Assembly (NCBI GenBank): GCA_002356515.1
Contig: AP017605.1
Location: forward strand, 1,736,001 to 1,800,000
Direction: 5' to 3'
Length of the DNA: 64,000 nucleotides
Source of the DNA: Mesorhizobium loti
GTDB lineage: Bacteria; Pseudomonadota; Alphaproteobacteria; Rhizobiales; Rhizobiaceae
In this document: in pieces, positions 42,191 through 51,301 of the stretch
Numbering within the stretch: position 1 is the stretch's first letter
How the letters are laid out: each line of letters begins with the position of its first letter
Made by a program: the position numbers and the translations under genes
Notes under the pieces: generated by a model
The model's database searches: none
The model's input: the letters and a program-made list of their open reading frames with translations, nothing else
What the model was told of the DNA's origin: nothing

Positions 42191-43837
42191 ATGACCGGCT
42201 TGCCGCGCTATGAGGACGCCGTTGCGGCCTTTCGCATCGAGGATGAGATCGCCAGGCTCGATGGCGATCCGGCGACCGGCATCAACGCCTATGTCGAATG
42301 CTGCGGCCGCCACACCGGTGAGAACCGGCTGGCGCTTCGCGCGATCTCGGCCGGCGGCGAACTGCGCGAATTCAGCTTCGAAGATCTCGCTGATATGTCG
42401 GGCCGCGTCGCCAACCTGCTCAAGGAGGTGGGCGTCGGTCCCGGCGATGTCGTCGCCGGCATGCTGCCGCGCATTCCCGAACTCATTGCGCTCATCCTCG
42501 GCACCTGGCGCATCGGTGCTGTCTACCAGCCGCTGTTCACCGCTTTCGGCCCAAAGGCCATTGAACACCGGTTGGGCTACAGCGGGGCCAAGCTGGTGGT
42601 GACCAATCCGGCCAATCGCGGCAAGCTCGACGAGATCGAGACCTGCCCGCCGATCGCCACCATCCTCGGTCCCGGCGATGCCTTGCCCCAAGGCGACATC
42701 GATTTCCGCGCCGCCCTCGCCGCCGCTTCCCCCGATTGCGAACCCGTCATGCGCAAGGGTGATGACCTGTTCATGATGATGTCGACGTCAGGCACGACGG
42801 GCCTGCCCAAGGGCGTGCCGGTGCCGCTCAGTGCGCTGCTCGCCTTCGGCGCCTATATGCGCGACGCCATCGGGCTGCGCCCCGACGACGTCTTCTGGAA
42901 CATCGCCGACCCAGGCTGGGCCTACGGCCTCTATTACGCCATCACGGGCCCGTTGCTGCTCGGCATCGCCACCACCTTCAACGAGGGCGCCTTCACCGCC
43001 AAGAGCACCTATGACGTCATCGAGCGGCTCGGCGTCACCAGCCTTGCCGGCTCGCCCACCGCCTTCCGCCTGTTGCTCGCCGAAGGACCTGAAGCCGCCG
43101 CCCGTATAAAAAGCCGGCTGCGCGTCGTCAGCAGCGCCGGCGAGCCGCTCAACCCGGAAGTGATCCGCTGGTTCGACGCCCACCTCAATGTGCCGATCCA
43201 CGACCATTACGGCCAGACCGAGAACGGCATGATGGTCAACAACCACCATGGCCTGGCGCATACCGTACGCGCGGGCTCCGCCGGCTTCGCCATGCCGGGC
43301 TACCGCATGGTTGTGCTGGACGATGAAGGCCGCGAACTCGGCCCCAACCAGCCCGGCATCCTCGCCGTCGACATCGCCAACTCGCCGCTGCGCTGGTTCG
43401 ACGGCTATCACCAGGAGCCGACGCCGGCGATTGTGGACGGCTACTACCGCACCGGCGATACGGTGGAATACGAGCCGGACGGCTCGGTCTCCTTCATCGG
43501 CCGCGCCGACGATGTCATCACCTCATCCGGCTACCGCATCGGCCCCTTCGACGTCGAAAGCGCGCTCATCGAGCATCCCGCCGTCAACGAGGCGGCCGTG
43601 GTCGGCGTGCCCGACCCGCAGCGCACCGAGATCGTCAAGGCCTTCGTCATCCTGGCGCCGGCCTACCAGGGCTGCGAGGCACTTGCCGAGGAACTGGCGC
43701 AGCATGTCCGCAAGCGGCTTTCGGCCCACGCCTATCCGCGCGAGATCGATTTCGTCGCCGAACTGCCGAAGACGCCGAGCGGCAAGATCCAGCGGTTCCT
43801 GCTGCGGAAGGCGGAGGTCGAGAAGCGGAAGGGGTGA
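42191..43837 (+). CDS. Acyl-CoA/acetyl-CoA synthetase (AMP-binding)
   Basis: A 548-residue ANL-superfamily ligase. ATG 42191 follows GGGAGGA. Core motifs are MMSTSGTTGLPKGVPVP (about residues 195-211), HDHYGQTENGMM, YYRTGDTVEYEPDGSVSFIG and the C-terminal lysine loop PKTPSGKIQRFLLR. The overall form is of the acetyl-/medium-chain acyl-CoA synthetase group (AcsM/YtcI-like). It forms an acyl-adenylate, then a CoA thioester. The hydrolase reads divergently, 165 bp upstream. Confidence 0.9.
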   Translation: MTGLPRYEDAVAAFRIEDEIARLDGDPATGINAYVECCGRHTGENRLALRAISAGGELREFSFEDLADMSGRVANLLKEVGVGPGDVVAGMLPRIPELIALILGTWRIGAVYQPLFTAFGPKAIEHRLGYSGAKLVVTNPANRGKLDEIETCPPIATILGPGDALPQGDIDFRAALAAASPDCEPVMRKGDDLFMMMSTSGTTGLPKGVPVPLSALLAFGAYMRDAIGLRPDDVFWNIADPGWAYGLYYAITGPLLLGIATTFNEGAFTAKSTYDVIERLGVTSLAGSPTAFRLLLAEGPEAAARIKSRLRVVSSAGEPLNPEVIRWFDAHLNVPIHDHYGQTENGMMVNNHHGLAHTVRAGSAGFAMPGYRMVVLDDEGRELGPNQPGILAVDIANSPLRWFDGYHQEPTPAIVDGYYRTGDTVEYEPDGSVSFIGRADDVITSSGYRIGPFDVESALIEHPAVNEAAVVGVPDPQRTEIVKAFVILAPAYQGCEALAEELAQHVRKRLSAHAYPREIDFVAELPKTPSGKIQRFLLRKAEVEKRKG

Positions 43838-43886
43838 GAGGGCCACACCCGCAATCAGACCGCGAACTCCATGGCCAATCTGATCT

Positions 43887-44870
43887 TCAGCCGAGGCGCG
43901 CTCGAAACAAGGTGGAGCCGTCCGCAAGCCGCGACCTCGATATATCCCGCAATCCAGCCTCGGTCATCCACGCGCGATACTGACCTTCCGTGTAGGATTC
44001 GCCGTGGCGATAGAGGTTCAGGAAGGTGAGGTTGAGAAAGACACCCTCGGGCGGGCCGAGGCGGTCGTTATCGACGACACCCCACCCCGCGATTGCGATC
44101 TCGCCTCCGGGGTTGAGGCAACGCGCCGCGTTCAGAATCGAACGGCGTGCCTGGTCCGGCGGAAGGACCTGGACGACGGCCTTCAGGATCGCCAGATCGT
44201 GCCGGCCGATCGATGGCGCGACAGTTATGTCTCCCTCTTCAACAGTCACGTCGCTGGCACCGTATTCTGCCAGGATAGAAGGCGCGACCGCTGCGACCGT
44301 TGGCAGTTCCATCAGCGTTGCCGCAATCCGCGGCCGCTGCTCGCGAAGCCCGACGAGAATGGTCCCCGCCCCGCCGCCGATATCGATCACCGAGCCGATT
44401 GCAGAGAGGTCGATCTCGCGGGCCAGAAGCCGGCCGAAAATCACCCCGCCCGGTGCGAGCATGCTGCTGAAGGCCGCCGCGGACTCAGGCCCCGCGTCGG
44501 AAAAGTCGTGCAGCGCGGCCGGCCGGTTCTGCCGCAGCGAGTCCGCGGTCAAAAGGTCCGCTCCCCAGAGTTCGCGCAGCAGCGCATGATCGCCGCCGCG
44601 ATAGGTCGGCTTGGACGCGTCGAGGAAAGCAGACGCTTCGGCTCCGTTGCGAAATTGACCGCCCGTGACTTCGAGGAGACCGATGCTGGCGAGTGCGTAG
44701 AGCAGACGCGACAGACGATCGGGCGCGACTTCGAGCGCGGCCCCGAGGCTGTCGGCAGTCGCGGCATCGTCACCGATCCGGGTGAAGACGCCAAGGTCCA
44801 GCCCGGCTCGAAGCGCCAAGGCGGAGGGTACCGCTGCGATCAGTCTGTCGATCCGATCAGAATCCGCCAT
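43887..44870 (-). CDS. O-methyltransferase family protein (acetylserotonin/hydroxyneurosporene type)
   Basis: A 327-residue SAM methyltransferase. An N-terminal dimerisation winged helix (SALALRAGLDLGVFTRIGDD, LYALASIGLLEV) precedes the SAM domain with VIDIGGGAGTILVGL (about residues 163-177), VEEGDITV and AILKAVVQVLPPDQARRSIL. This is the plant-type or polyketide O-methyltransferase architecture, where the winged helix forms part of the active-site lid. ATG 44870 has AAGGGGA upstream. It converges on the acyl-CoA synthetase gene. Confidence 0.85.
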   Translation of the reverse strand: MADSDRIDRLIAAVPSALALRAGLDLGVFTRIGDDAATADSLGAALEVAPDRLSRLLYALASIGLLEVTGGQFRNGAEASAFLDASKPTYRGGDHALLRELWGADLLTADSLRQNRPAALHDFSDAGPESAAAFSSMLAPGGVIFGRLLAREIDLSAIGSVIDIGGGAGTILVGLREQRPRIAATLMELPTVAAVAPSILAEYGASDVTVEEGDITVAPSIGRHDLAILKAVVQVLPPDQARRSILNAARCLNPGGEIAIAGWGVVDNDRLGPPEGVFLNLTFLNLYRHGESYTEGQYRAWMTEAGLRDISRSRLADGSTLFRARLG

Positions 44871-45086
44871 GTCAGGTCCCCTTGCGCGATCCAGGACCGA
44901 CTTCGCGGCTCCCATAAGATTAGAACCTCCGTTCTCCGGAAAGTGAAGACAAAATCATTGTTTCGAGCGGCCGACACGATGCGGTAACGGATACGGCTGA
45001 CAAAGCTGAACCAACGTCGGCTTCGGCGAATGTCTATCGCTGCTTTGAGCAACCCGCAGCACTGCCTGCCCTCTTGCAGTTTGGTT

Positions 45087-45860
45087 CTAGATGACCGCAG
45101 TGACCCTGCCTGCCTTATCGAGGCGACACCCGACTTGCGCTTGCCGGACTTCGATGCCGCCGCGTCTGGCATAGTCTATTCGCACCTTGATCGGCGCCGT
45201 GAGCGCCCCCCCAAATTGACGCAAGGCACCTGCGCTGACGGCGCGGACACGGACGGCGCCAAGCGGCTTGGCAGCGGACATGATCGCCGTGCGGCAGGCT
45301 TGTACGACCGCGGCTGGCGTGCCGGGTTTCGCTGTCAGCCCCTCCAGGGCTCCAAAGGGATATCCCCTGGTGAGGTCGCCCTGGCCGTCTTTGGAAGGCC
45401 TGAGGACGGGTGGCAGGACGATCGATTGCCTGGTGGTCCTGGTAAAGGCTGTGGCTGTCGTGGCAGAGGTGGTGGCTGTCGTGGTAGTGCCTGTCGCGGC
45501 AGCGGCCTGACCACCGGGCGCGGTTGCCGATCCGTTTTCGGCGGACGCAGCGGCGCCCAGGCCGACACCGGTGGAAAGGCCTCCACCTGAGGTGCCAACG
45601 TTGCCGCCGGCACTGACGCCGGCGTTGAACGACCCGCCCGTGCCGACCGACGCTCCGACGTTTGCTCCGCCAACGCCGCCGACGCTTGCGCCCACCCCGA
45701 CGGATGCGCCTTGCGAACCGGCGCTCACCCCAGCACTGACCCCAAGACCGCCGACCTTACCGCCTAAACCTGCATCCAGCGCCGAGGCAGGCCCGGTTGC
45801 GATACCGATCGTCAGCGCGGCTGCGAAGTATTTTTTCACCGTCATCCTCCCTGCACTATG
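45087..45860 (-). CDS. Exported glycine/serine-rich protein
   Basis: A 257-residue exported protein. The signal peptide (TVKKYFAAALTIGIATGPAS) is followed by about 80 residues of Gly/Ala/Ser/Val repeats (e.g. GVGASVGGVGGANVGASVGT). A Thr-rich stretch and a more ordinary C-terminal domain (KPGTPAAVVQACRTAIMSAA) with two Cys come next. ATG 45860 has AAGGTGAG at 7 nt; ATG 45845 is an alternative but its GGAGG is directly adjacent. It lies 20 bp downstream of the coiled-coil gene, suggesting one transcript of two envelope proteins. Function unknown. Confidence 0.72.
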   Translation of the reverse strand, partial: HSAGRMTVKKYFAAALTIGIATGPASALDAGLGGKVGGLGVSAGVSAGSQGASVGVGASVGGVGGANVGASVGTGGSFNAGVSAGGNVGTSGGGLSTGVGLGAAASAENGSATAPGGQAAAATGTTTTATTSATTATAFTRTTRQSIVLPPVLRPSKDGQGDLTRGYPFGALEGLTAKPGTPAAVVQACRTAIMSAAKPLGAVRVRAVSAGALRQFGGALTAPIKVRIDYARRGGIEVRQAQVGCRLDKAGRVTAVI

Positions 45861-45880
45861 CATTTCACTCACCTTGTGTC

Positions 45881-47233
45881 TCACGGCGGAAGTGGTCGGG
45901 TTGGCAGCAAGGCGGGGGGAAGAGCAATGGTTGCCAGCATGACAGGCTGCGGTGACTTTGGGCCCTTCACCTTACGTTTTTTCGGCAAGCCCGGTTTACG
46001 GGCTGCGACCGAACGCGGTGGTGAACTTGCGAGCGCACTCTTGGAGGCCTTAGGCGCGCGCACCACGGCCGCTGTCCGACGCTTGTCCTTGATGGCGTCG
46101 ATTTCCTCGCGCGCGGCACTGAGGCTGCGGGCCAAGCCGTTGGCCCTTTCACGTTCCTGGTCCAGCGCCGCACTCAAGTCTGTCGAGCTCTGCTGCAAGG
46201 CGTCGCGTTCCTTGCGGGCGCTGTCGAGATCACGCCTAGCTGAATCCGCTCGTTGACGTTCCAGCTCGAGTGCTCTTCTGGCCTGGTTTGAAGCGGCGTC
46301 GGCCACTTGCCGATCCTTCGCGGCCCTGGCCTGCTCCGCTGCGGCCAGATTTGCACCTGTCTTGAGAGCATCGATCGTCTGACGCGCCGTGGCGAGTTCC
46401 TGTTCCAGGAGCTCAACCTTATGGCGCTCCTCATCAAGCGCCTGCGTCGCAGCGGCGTCGGCCACTTGCCGATCCTTCGCGGCCCTGGCCTGCTCCGCTG
46501 CGGCCAGATTTGCACCTGTCTTGAGAGCATCGATCGTCTGACGCGCCGTGGCGAGTTCCTGTTCCAGGAGCTCAACCTTATGGCGCTCCTCATCAAGCGC
46601 CTGCGTCGCAGCGGAGTCGGCCACTTGCCGGTCCTTCGCGCCCTTGGCCTGTTCCGCTGTGGCCAGATTTGCGCTTGTCTTGAGAGCATCGATCGTCTGA
46701 CGCGCCGTGGCGAGTTCCTGTTCCAGGAGCTCAACCTTATGGCGTTCCTCATCAAGCGCCTGCGCCGCATTGGCCCGAGGGGCATCCGTGGAGAGTGGCG
46801 CTTCGGGCATGGCGTCTTTCTTGCTATCCCAGAGACTGGCTTCCGCCCGGAAATTTTCGATGGCACGCTGCGCGGTCTCCAGATTGGCCGTGAGCGCTTC
46901 GTCCGTCTGCTGCTGCTGTTTCAGGGCCTGCGCTTGCCTGGCCAACTCAGCCCGTGCCGCGGCCAATTCGCGGCGCAAGGCCTGCTCATCCTCGCCGGGC
47001 AGCGTTCGCGCGCCCTTGAGAGCCTGAGTTTCGCTGAGCGTCACGGATGCATCGGGCGCCTGCTGGCTATTTGCCGGAGACGCCAACAGCAGAATGAGGA
47101 TCGACGAAACGAGGGACAGCATGGCGTTGCACCCCATGCCACGCATCCCCTGAAGTACAATCGAAGGCCGTCGTTTAACAAGGGTGAAGTCACAGCGTGG
47201 ATATTTTGACGTAGTCCCCTGCAAGTGATCCAT
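45881..47233 (-). CDS. Exported coiled-coil protein with tandem repeats
   Basis: A 450-residue protein. After an unusually long N-terminal region comes a signal or anchor helix (MLSLVSSILILLLASPANSQ, about residues 38-57). The body is a long coiled coil rich in Ala, Gln, Glu, Lys and Arg. Residues about 156-314 hold three near-identical 53-residue units (each with ERHKVELLEQELATARQTID). The C-terminal about 70 residues are basic and Pro-rich. ATG 47233 has GAGG at 7 nt; starts at 47146, 47137 or 47122 would give a normal signal peptide. Likely an extended periplasmic structural or spacer protein. Confidence 0.72.
   Translation of the reverse strand: MDHLQGTTSKYPRCDFTLVKRRPSIVLQGMRGMGCNAMLSLVSSILILLLASPANSQQAPDASVTLSETQALKGARTLPGEDEQALRRELAAARAELARQAQALKQQQQTDEALTANLETAQRAIENFRAEASLWDSKKDAMPEAPLSTDAPRANAAQALDEERHKVELLEQELATARQTIDALKTSANLATAEQAKGAKDRQVADSAATQALDEERHKVELLEQELATARQTIDALKTGANLAAAEQARAAKDRQVADAAATQALDEERHKVELLEQELATARQTIDALKTGANLAAAEQARAAKDRQVADAASNQARRALELERQRADSARRDLDSARKERDALQQSSTDLSAALDQERERANGLARSLSAAREEIDAIKDKRRTAAVVRAPKASKSALASSPPRSVAARKPGLPKKRKVKGPKSPQPVMLATIALPPALLPTRPLPP
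46293..46769. repeat. Three tandem 159-bp repeats inside the coiled-coil gene
   Basis: Units at 46293-46451, 46452-46610 and 46611-46769, each 159 bp (53 codons). The first two differ by almost nothing over their length, while the third carries several substitutions. The in-frame length and near identity show recent expansion and predict copy-number variation among strains. Confidence 0.9.
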
Positions 47234-47411
47234 CACTTAACCTCACTTGGCGCGACCCTCACCGCGATCGTATTCTCCACTTAATTCGAGCCACGGCGCT
47301 GGATGCCGCGTCACCTGGACGCTATCTTCAATTTCCTTGGCTGTTGTCATTCGAACGAACGAAACGTTTCCCCTGAGACGGCTCTGTTCGGATCAGCCGC
47401 GCCGAGCATGC

Positions 47412-48036
47412 TCCGGCGGGTGCCCGTCGGTCCCTACACCAACATCGCACTCGCCGTGCGCAAGGACCCGCGCATCGTCGAACGGGTAAAGAAGGTCGTC
47501 GCCTTGGGCGGCAGCTACACGCGCGGCAACATCACGCCGGCTGCGGAGTTCAACGTCTATGGCGACCCGGAAGCCGCCGACGTGGTGTTCCGGGCGAATT
47601 GGGACGTCACCATGGTGGGGCTCGACCTCACCCACCAGACGCTGGCCACCCCCCGGCCTGCAGGACCGGGTGCGCGCCATTCGGCGGCCCGATGGCCAAG
47701 TTCATCTTCGATATCTGGGAGTTCATAGCGACCACGCATGGCGGCCTGCTGCAGATCAAGTATCCCGCCATCCATGACGCCTGCTGCGTCGCGGCCATGA
47801 TCGACGGAAGCGTCTTCACCACCGAGAAGGCCGACATCCGCGTCGAGCTTGCCGGCCGGTGGACCAAGGGCATGACGGTGTGCAATTTCGAGAAGATGGG
47901 CGGCATGCACCATTTCGGCGGCACGGCGAGCGAGCAGACCGACTTCCACCACGGCGTGGCGATGAAGCTCGACCATGCGAAGTTCTGTGACGTGATCGTG
48001 GATGCGCTCGAGCGACTGACCAGCCAGAAGGCGTGA
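47412..48036 (+). pseudogene. Nucleoside hydrolase (IunH-type) pseudogene
   Basis: A broken remnant of an inosine-uridine-preferring nucleoside hydrolase. The first piece reads VGPYTNIALAVRKDPRIVER, then KKVVALGGSY and NVYGDPEAADVVF, all family hallmarks. Continuation needs a second frame (GLQDRVRAI, near 47660) and then a third (GPMAKFIFDIWEF onward, with VAAMIDGSVF and the stop at 48034-48036). Two frameshifts therefore lie between about 47645 and 47695. The N-terminal part with the DxDxxxDD calcium site is absent upstream. This is a dead gene. Confidence 0.82.
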
Positions 48037-48060
48037 CAATCAAATAGTGATAGCGGACGT

Positions 48061-48702
48061 TCAAGAAGGGCTAAGGCGGCTAAGCCCGTAAGCAATGGCA
48101 TCTTCGATTTGGTGTTCGAACACCTCGGCGTCTCCCTCTTCGACGATGCCCATGATCGCGCGCTGATAGGCATCCCCGAGTGCCAGCGCCACGATCCCGC
48201 CAGCGATTGTCAGTGACGTGCTGGAAGGGACCGCGCCAGGCTCGAGCAACCCCGCTATCCGCTGCCGGATAACGCGCATGCCGGACAGCTCAAACACCTT
48301 TGACAGAGCGGGAAAGCGCCATCCGTCAGCGACGATCAAGCGATAGAGCGCCAGCGCGTCCGGCTCGAGAAGGGCCGTAATGAAGGCGTGCAGTTCTTCG
48401 GCAAGCCGGTCCGCCCTGGGCTTGTTGATGTCGGGGGGCGCGGCGTTCTCGATCTCCTCGCGCATGTACTCACACATTGCGGTGACCAATCCCTCAAACA
48501 GCGCCTCCTTGCTTGGGAAGTGCCGATAGAGGGTCATTTTCGCGATCCCCCCTTCCGCCGCGACCCGGTCCAGCGTCGTGCCGCCGAGGCCATCCCTCAG
48601 CAGAATGGGACGCGCCGCACGCAGGATCGAGGCCCTCGTCTCGGCCATCCGCAGCCTGCGCGGATCGTCGTCCCGCCACTTTCTGGAGCTTCCTTCTTGC
48701 AT
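48061..48702 (-). CDS. TetR-family transcriptional regulator
   Basis: A 213-residue repressor-type regulator. The DNA-binding domain (about residues 20-66) is RASILRAARPILLRDGLGGT followed by LDRVAAEGGIAKMTLYRHFP. The C-terminal helical domain (about 90-210) should bind a ligand. It is divergent from the SnoaL-like gene, with a perfect inverted repeat in the 72-bp spacer that could be its operator. A target operon of the two downstream genes is likely. Confidence 0.88.
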   Translation of the reverse strand: MQEGSSRKWRDDDPRRLRMAETRASILRAARPILLRDGLGGTTLDRVAAEGGIAKMTLYRHFPSKEALFEGLVTAMCEYMREEIENAAPPDINKPRADRLAEELHAFITALLEPDALALYRLIVADGWRFPALSKVFELSGMRVIRQRIAGLLEPGAVPSSTSLTIAGGIVALALGDAYQRAIMGIVEEGDAEVFEHQIEDAIAYGLSRLSPS

Positions 48703-48733
48703 GCGATACGATTCCGTCTTATATGATTTTATA

Positions 48734-48751
48734 CGATACGATTATGTATCG
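48734..48751. promoter_or_regulatory. Candidate TetR operator
   Basis: CGATAC-N6-GTATCG is a perfect inverted repeat with 6-bp arms at 48734-48739 and 48746-48751. The left arm with its flank (CGATACGATT) recurs as a direct repeat at 48704-48713. The palindrome lies 24 bp before the SnoaL-like ATG, in an unusually AT-rich divergent spacer. Confidence 0.6.
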
Positions 48752-48774
48752 CCTTATAGCCCATGGAGGTCAAT

Positions 48775-49221
48775 ATGCGCAACCCCGTCGATCTGGCCCA
48801 CCTGTTCGCCGACATCATGAACAGCCACAACGCTGAACGCTTCGCCGAACTGGTTTCTAAAGACTACGTCAACCACAACCCCGGCGTCCGGGCCGGCCTG
48901 GCCGGTGTCGTTGAGTTCATGGGCCACTGGTTCGAAACCCTTTCCGACACCCACGTCGTCGTCGAGGACGCCTTTGCCGTCGGCGACCGCGTTGTCGGCC
49001 GTTACACCTACACGGCCCGCCACACCGGACCGTTCATTGGCGTTCCGGCATCGGGCGCCGAAATTACCATGCGCTCGATCGATATCTGGCGCGTCGAAGG
49101 CGATCGGTTCGTCGAGCACTGGGACGAGCTCAATCTGCAGGAGGTTCTACACCAGATGGGTGCCTACCCCACGGGTGCCAACCCCACGGGTGCCAACCCG
49201 ACGCAAGGAGCTCCGCGATGA
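48775..49221 (+). CDS. SnoaL-like/ester-cyclase family protein
   Basis: A 148-residue NTF2-fold protein of the SnoaL polyketide cyclase-like group. Segments typical of the family are [31 protein letters not shown] and [24 protein letters not shown] (here [20 protein letters not shown]). ATG 48775 has GGAGG at 6 nt. The C-terminus ends in three 5-residue units ([15 protein letters not shown]) from a 15-bp tandem repeat, outside the fold. It is followed by a DoxX-like gene overlapping by ATGA. Probably under TetR control. Confidence 0.82.
   Translation: MRNPVDLAHLFADIMNSHNAERFAELVSKDYVNHNPGVRAGLAGVVEFMGHWFETLSDTHVVVEDAFAVGDRVVGRYTYTARHTGPFIGVPASGAEITMRSIDIWRVEGDRFVEHWDELNLQEVLHQMGAYPTGANPTGANPTQGAPR
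49158..49202 (+). repeat. 15-bp tandem repeat, three copies
   Basis: Units GGGTGCCTACCCCAC, GGGTGCCAACCCCAC and GGGTGCCAACCCGAC at 49158-49172, 49173-49187 and 49188-49202. They encode the [10 protein letters not shown] tail of the SnoaL-like protein and are in frame, so copy number can change without disrupting the gene. Confidence 0.85.
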
Positions 49222-49556
49222 GCATCGCCCTGGTCTTGAACGGGATCGTTGCGCTGGCGTTCGCCGGCGCCGGCCTGGCCAACCTCGTCAATGCCGGCAA
49301 CGCCGAAGCGGATTTCCAACGCTGGGGCTATCCCAAAGGGTGGCGTTTGTTGACGGCGGGTCTGGAGGTCGCGGGGGCATCGGCCTTGCTGTTTCCATCC
49401 ACGCGCACCATCGCGCTGGTCGGTCTCACGCTTTTGGTCCTCGCCGCGCTGGGCACGCTGATCAAGGCGCGCGAGGGCTTCAAGCACCTCGCCCCGGCGA
49501 TCGGCTTTACTGTCATGATGCTGGCGGACGCAGCCGTGCTGCAGGTCTGGGCCTAA
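49218..49556 (+). CDS. DoxX-like small membrane protein
   Basis: A 112-residue membrane protein with four hydrophobic helices (e.g. [54 protein letters not shown]). It matches the short DoxX-like (DoxX_2) family. Translation is coupled to the SnoaL-like gene by ATGA at 49218. Together with the divergent TetR gene it forms a compact, probably stress-responsive unit. Confidence 0.8.
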   Translation: MSIALVLNGIVALAFAGAGLANLVNAGNAEADFQRWGYPKGWRLLTAGLEVAGASALLFPSTRTIALVGLTLLVLAALGTLIKAREGFKHLAPAIGFTVMMLADAAVLQVWA

Positions 49557-49756
49557 GGATGCAATCCTCAATGTCGCGGCCATTGAGCTCATGCAACGGT
49601 GGCAGCGAGAACTGCCGCCGTTTCAGCGCGTCTGCTCCGGTGCGCGGCGTGCCGTTCTGGGCCTCCTGGACAAACCGCGTACAACAGGGAATTCAGTCCA
49701 TTCGCATCGCGCTGGTTTTTTAGTAGGCTGTAGCGAGGCAAGGTCGAGGATCCGGC

Positions 49757-51202
49757 GTGACGGAAGTCAACGATCGTCTTCTTGAAAGCAAGATGACCAA
49801 GGTGGAGCAGGCGCGAGCCTGGAGCCCACGCGTCATCTCGAAATTCGAGACGCTGATCAGGAGCGCCGACGACCACTCGCTCTATCGCGTTAATCCGCGG
49901 TCCTTTGCTCGCGACCGCGCAATCGCCGAGCCTGAAGCAATCGACCTATTCCTTCATGCCGCCCGCTGTGGCTTGTTTGACATGAGCTGGGATGTGCTCT
50001 GTCCCCAGTCCGGGATGGTGCTCGATAGTTTCGGCGCCCTGCGCACGCTGAAGACCCACTACGTCTGTGGCCTGTGCGACGTATCGGGCGACACCGACCT
50101 CGACGACTTCATCGAGGTCACCTTCTCGGTATCGCCGAAGTTACGGCGCCTGCCCTACCACGACCCCGAGACGCTCCCTGTCGAGGATTTTCACTGGAAG
50201 CTCCACTTCGGACATGACGGGCGGCTGCCGGGGCAAGACGTTCGCTTTCTTGACGTTCTGCGCGGCTTCGTTCGGGGCATGACGTTTCTGCCGCCCGGCA
50301 CCACCACAGTGCTCCGCGCCGACCTGGGACCGGGCGCCCTTTCTGGCGTCAACGTCCAGACCCAGGCCGCATTCGCTGTGCCGATATCAGGCGATCCGGC
50401 GTTGGAGCCGACGCTTCTGAAGATCGATTATGACGGCAAGCGTTTCGTGCCGGCATTGCCCACTGTGCCACCTGGCCCGATTGTCATCGAGGTCGCGAAT
50501 AGAGGGCCAGTGCGAGGTTCGTTGCTTGTCATCAACTGGCCGCCCGAGCTTGTCGCGCTGACCACCAAGCCGGCGCTCGATTTCGACCCTTATGTCTCCG
50601 GTGGAGCGTTGCTTGCGCGGCAAACCTTCCGCCAGCTGTTCCGGTCCGAACGTGTCGACGAGAAGGAGGGGCTCGGCATCCGGCAGATCACCTTCCTGTT
50701 CACGGACCTCAAGGGTTCGACCGCAATGTATGAGCGCCTGGGTGACCTCAACGCCTATGCTTTGGTCCGCGAGCATTTCGCTTTGGTCAACGTGGCGGTT
50801 CAGCAGCATTCCGGAGCGGTGGTCAAGACGATTGGGGACGCGGTGATGGCAGTATTCTCGCAGCCGTCGGATGCGATTTCGGCGGCACTCCACATCTTTG
50901 AAGAAATCGATCGCTTCAACGGCGACCATGACGGGCCGGGGATCATCCTCAAGATCGGCGCCCACTGTGGACCGTCGATCGCCGTGACACTCAACGACAA
51001 CCTCGATTATTTCGGCCAGACCGTGAATGTCGCCGCGCGCGTGCAGTCCTTGGCAGAAGCCGGACAGGTCTGCATTTCCGAGGCGCTCCATTCCGCGCCC
51101 GGGGTTCGCGAAATGCTTGCCGGCCATCGTGTCGTGGCTTTTGACGCGCCTCTTCGAGGTGTGGAGGGTGACGCTACTGTCTATCGCATCGTGCGGGGAT
51201 AG
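49757..51202 (+). CDS. Adenylate/guanylate cyclase domain protein (class III)
   Basis: A 481-residue soluble class III cyclase. The N-terminal about 300 residues are a DUF5939-type domain often found fused to these cyclases; a CGLCDV cysteine pair is visible. The catalytic domain starts near residue 310 (ITFLFTDLKGSTAMYERLGD, with the first metal Asp), continues with KTIGDAVMAVFSQP (second Asp) and ends with LDYFGQTVNVAARVQSLAEA (transition-state region). GTG 49757 has GAGG upstream. It makes cAMP or cGMP; the regulating signal is unknown. Confidence 0.85.
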   Translation: MTEVNDRLLESKMTKVEQARAWSPRVISKFETLIRSADDHSLYRVNPRSFARDRAIAEPEAIDLFLHAARCGLFDMSWDVLCPQSGMVLDSFGALRTLKTHYVCGLCDVSGDTDLDDFIEVTFSVSPKLRRLPYHDPETLPVEDFHWKLHFGHDGRLPGQDVRFLDVLRGFVRGMTFLPPGTTTVLRADLGPGALSGVNVQTQAAFAVPISGDPALEPTLLKIDYDGKRFVPALPTVPPGPIVIEVANRGPVRGSLLVINWPPELVALTTKPALDFDPYVSGGALLARQTFRQLFRSERVDEKEGLGIRQITFLFTDLKGSTAMYERLGDLNAYALVREHFALVNVAVQQHSGAVVKTIGDAVMAVFSQPSDAISAALHIFEEIDRFNGDHDGPGIILKIGAHCGPSIAVTLNDNLDYFGQTVNVAARVQSLAEAGQVCISEALHSAPGVREMLAGHRVVAFDAPLRGVEGDATVYRIVRG

Positions 51203-51301
51203 ACGCGATTGCGTGCCACGCCCTTTCGCACGCCCTGTGCGGCACATTGCAGCCATTGGCAACACGGTCAATTGGCACTCGATCAGCTCAGTTGGCCGAG
51301 A

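Noticed and set aside
42026..42691. N-terminal extension of the serine hydrolase frame
   Set aside because: It overlaps the acyl-CoA synthetase start on the other strand and lacks bias. GTG 42025 has an ideal AGGAGG and opens a signal peptide.
46293..46769. Tandem 159-bp repeats considered as an assembly artefact or satellite
   Set aside because: They are exactly in frame, encode a coherent coiled coil and the third unit carries several substitutions, so a true gene-internal expansion is more likely.
46307..47209. 300-codon plus-strand ORF with repeats (RLTRRGEFLFQELN)
   Set aside because: It is the antisense reading of the coiled-coil repeats; the repeat pattern comes from the opposite strand.
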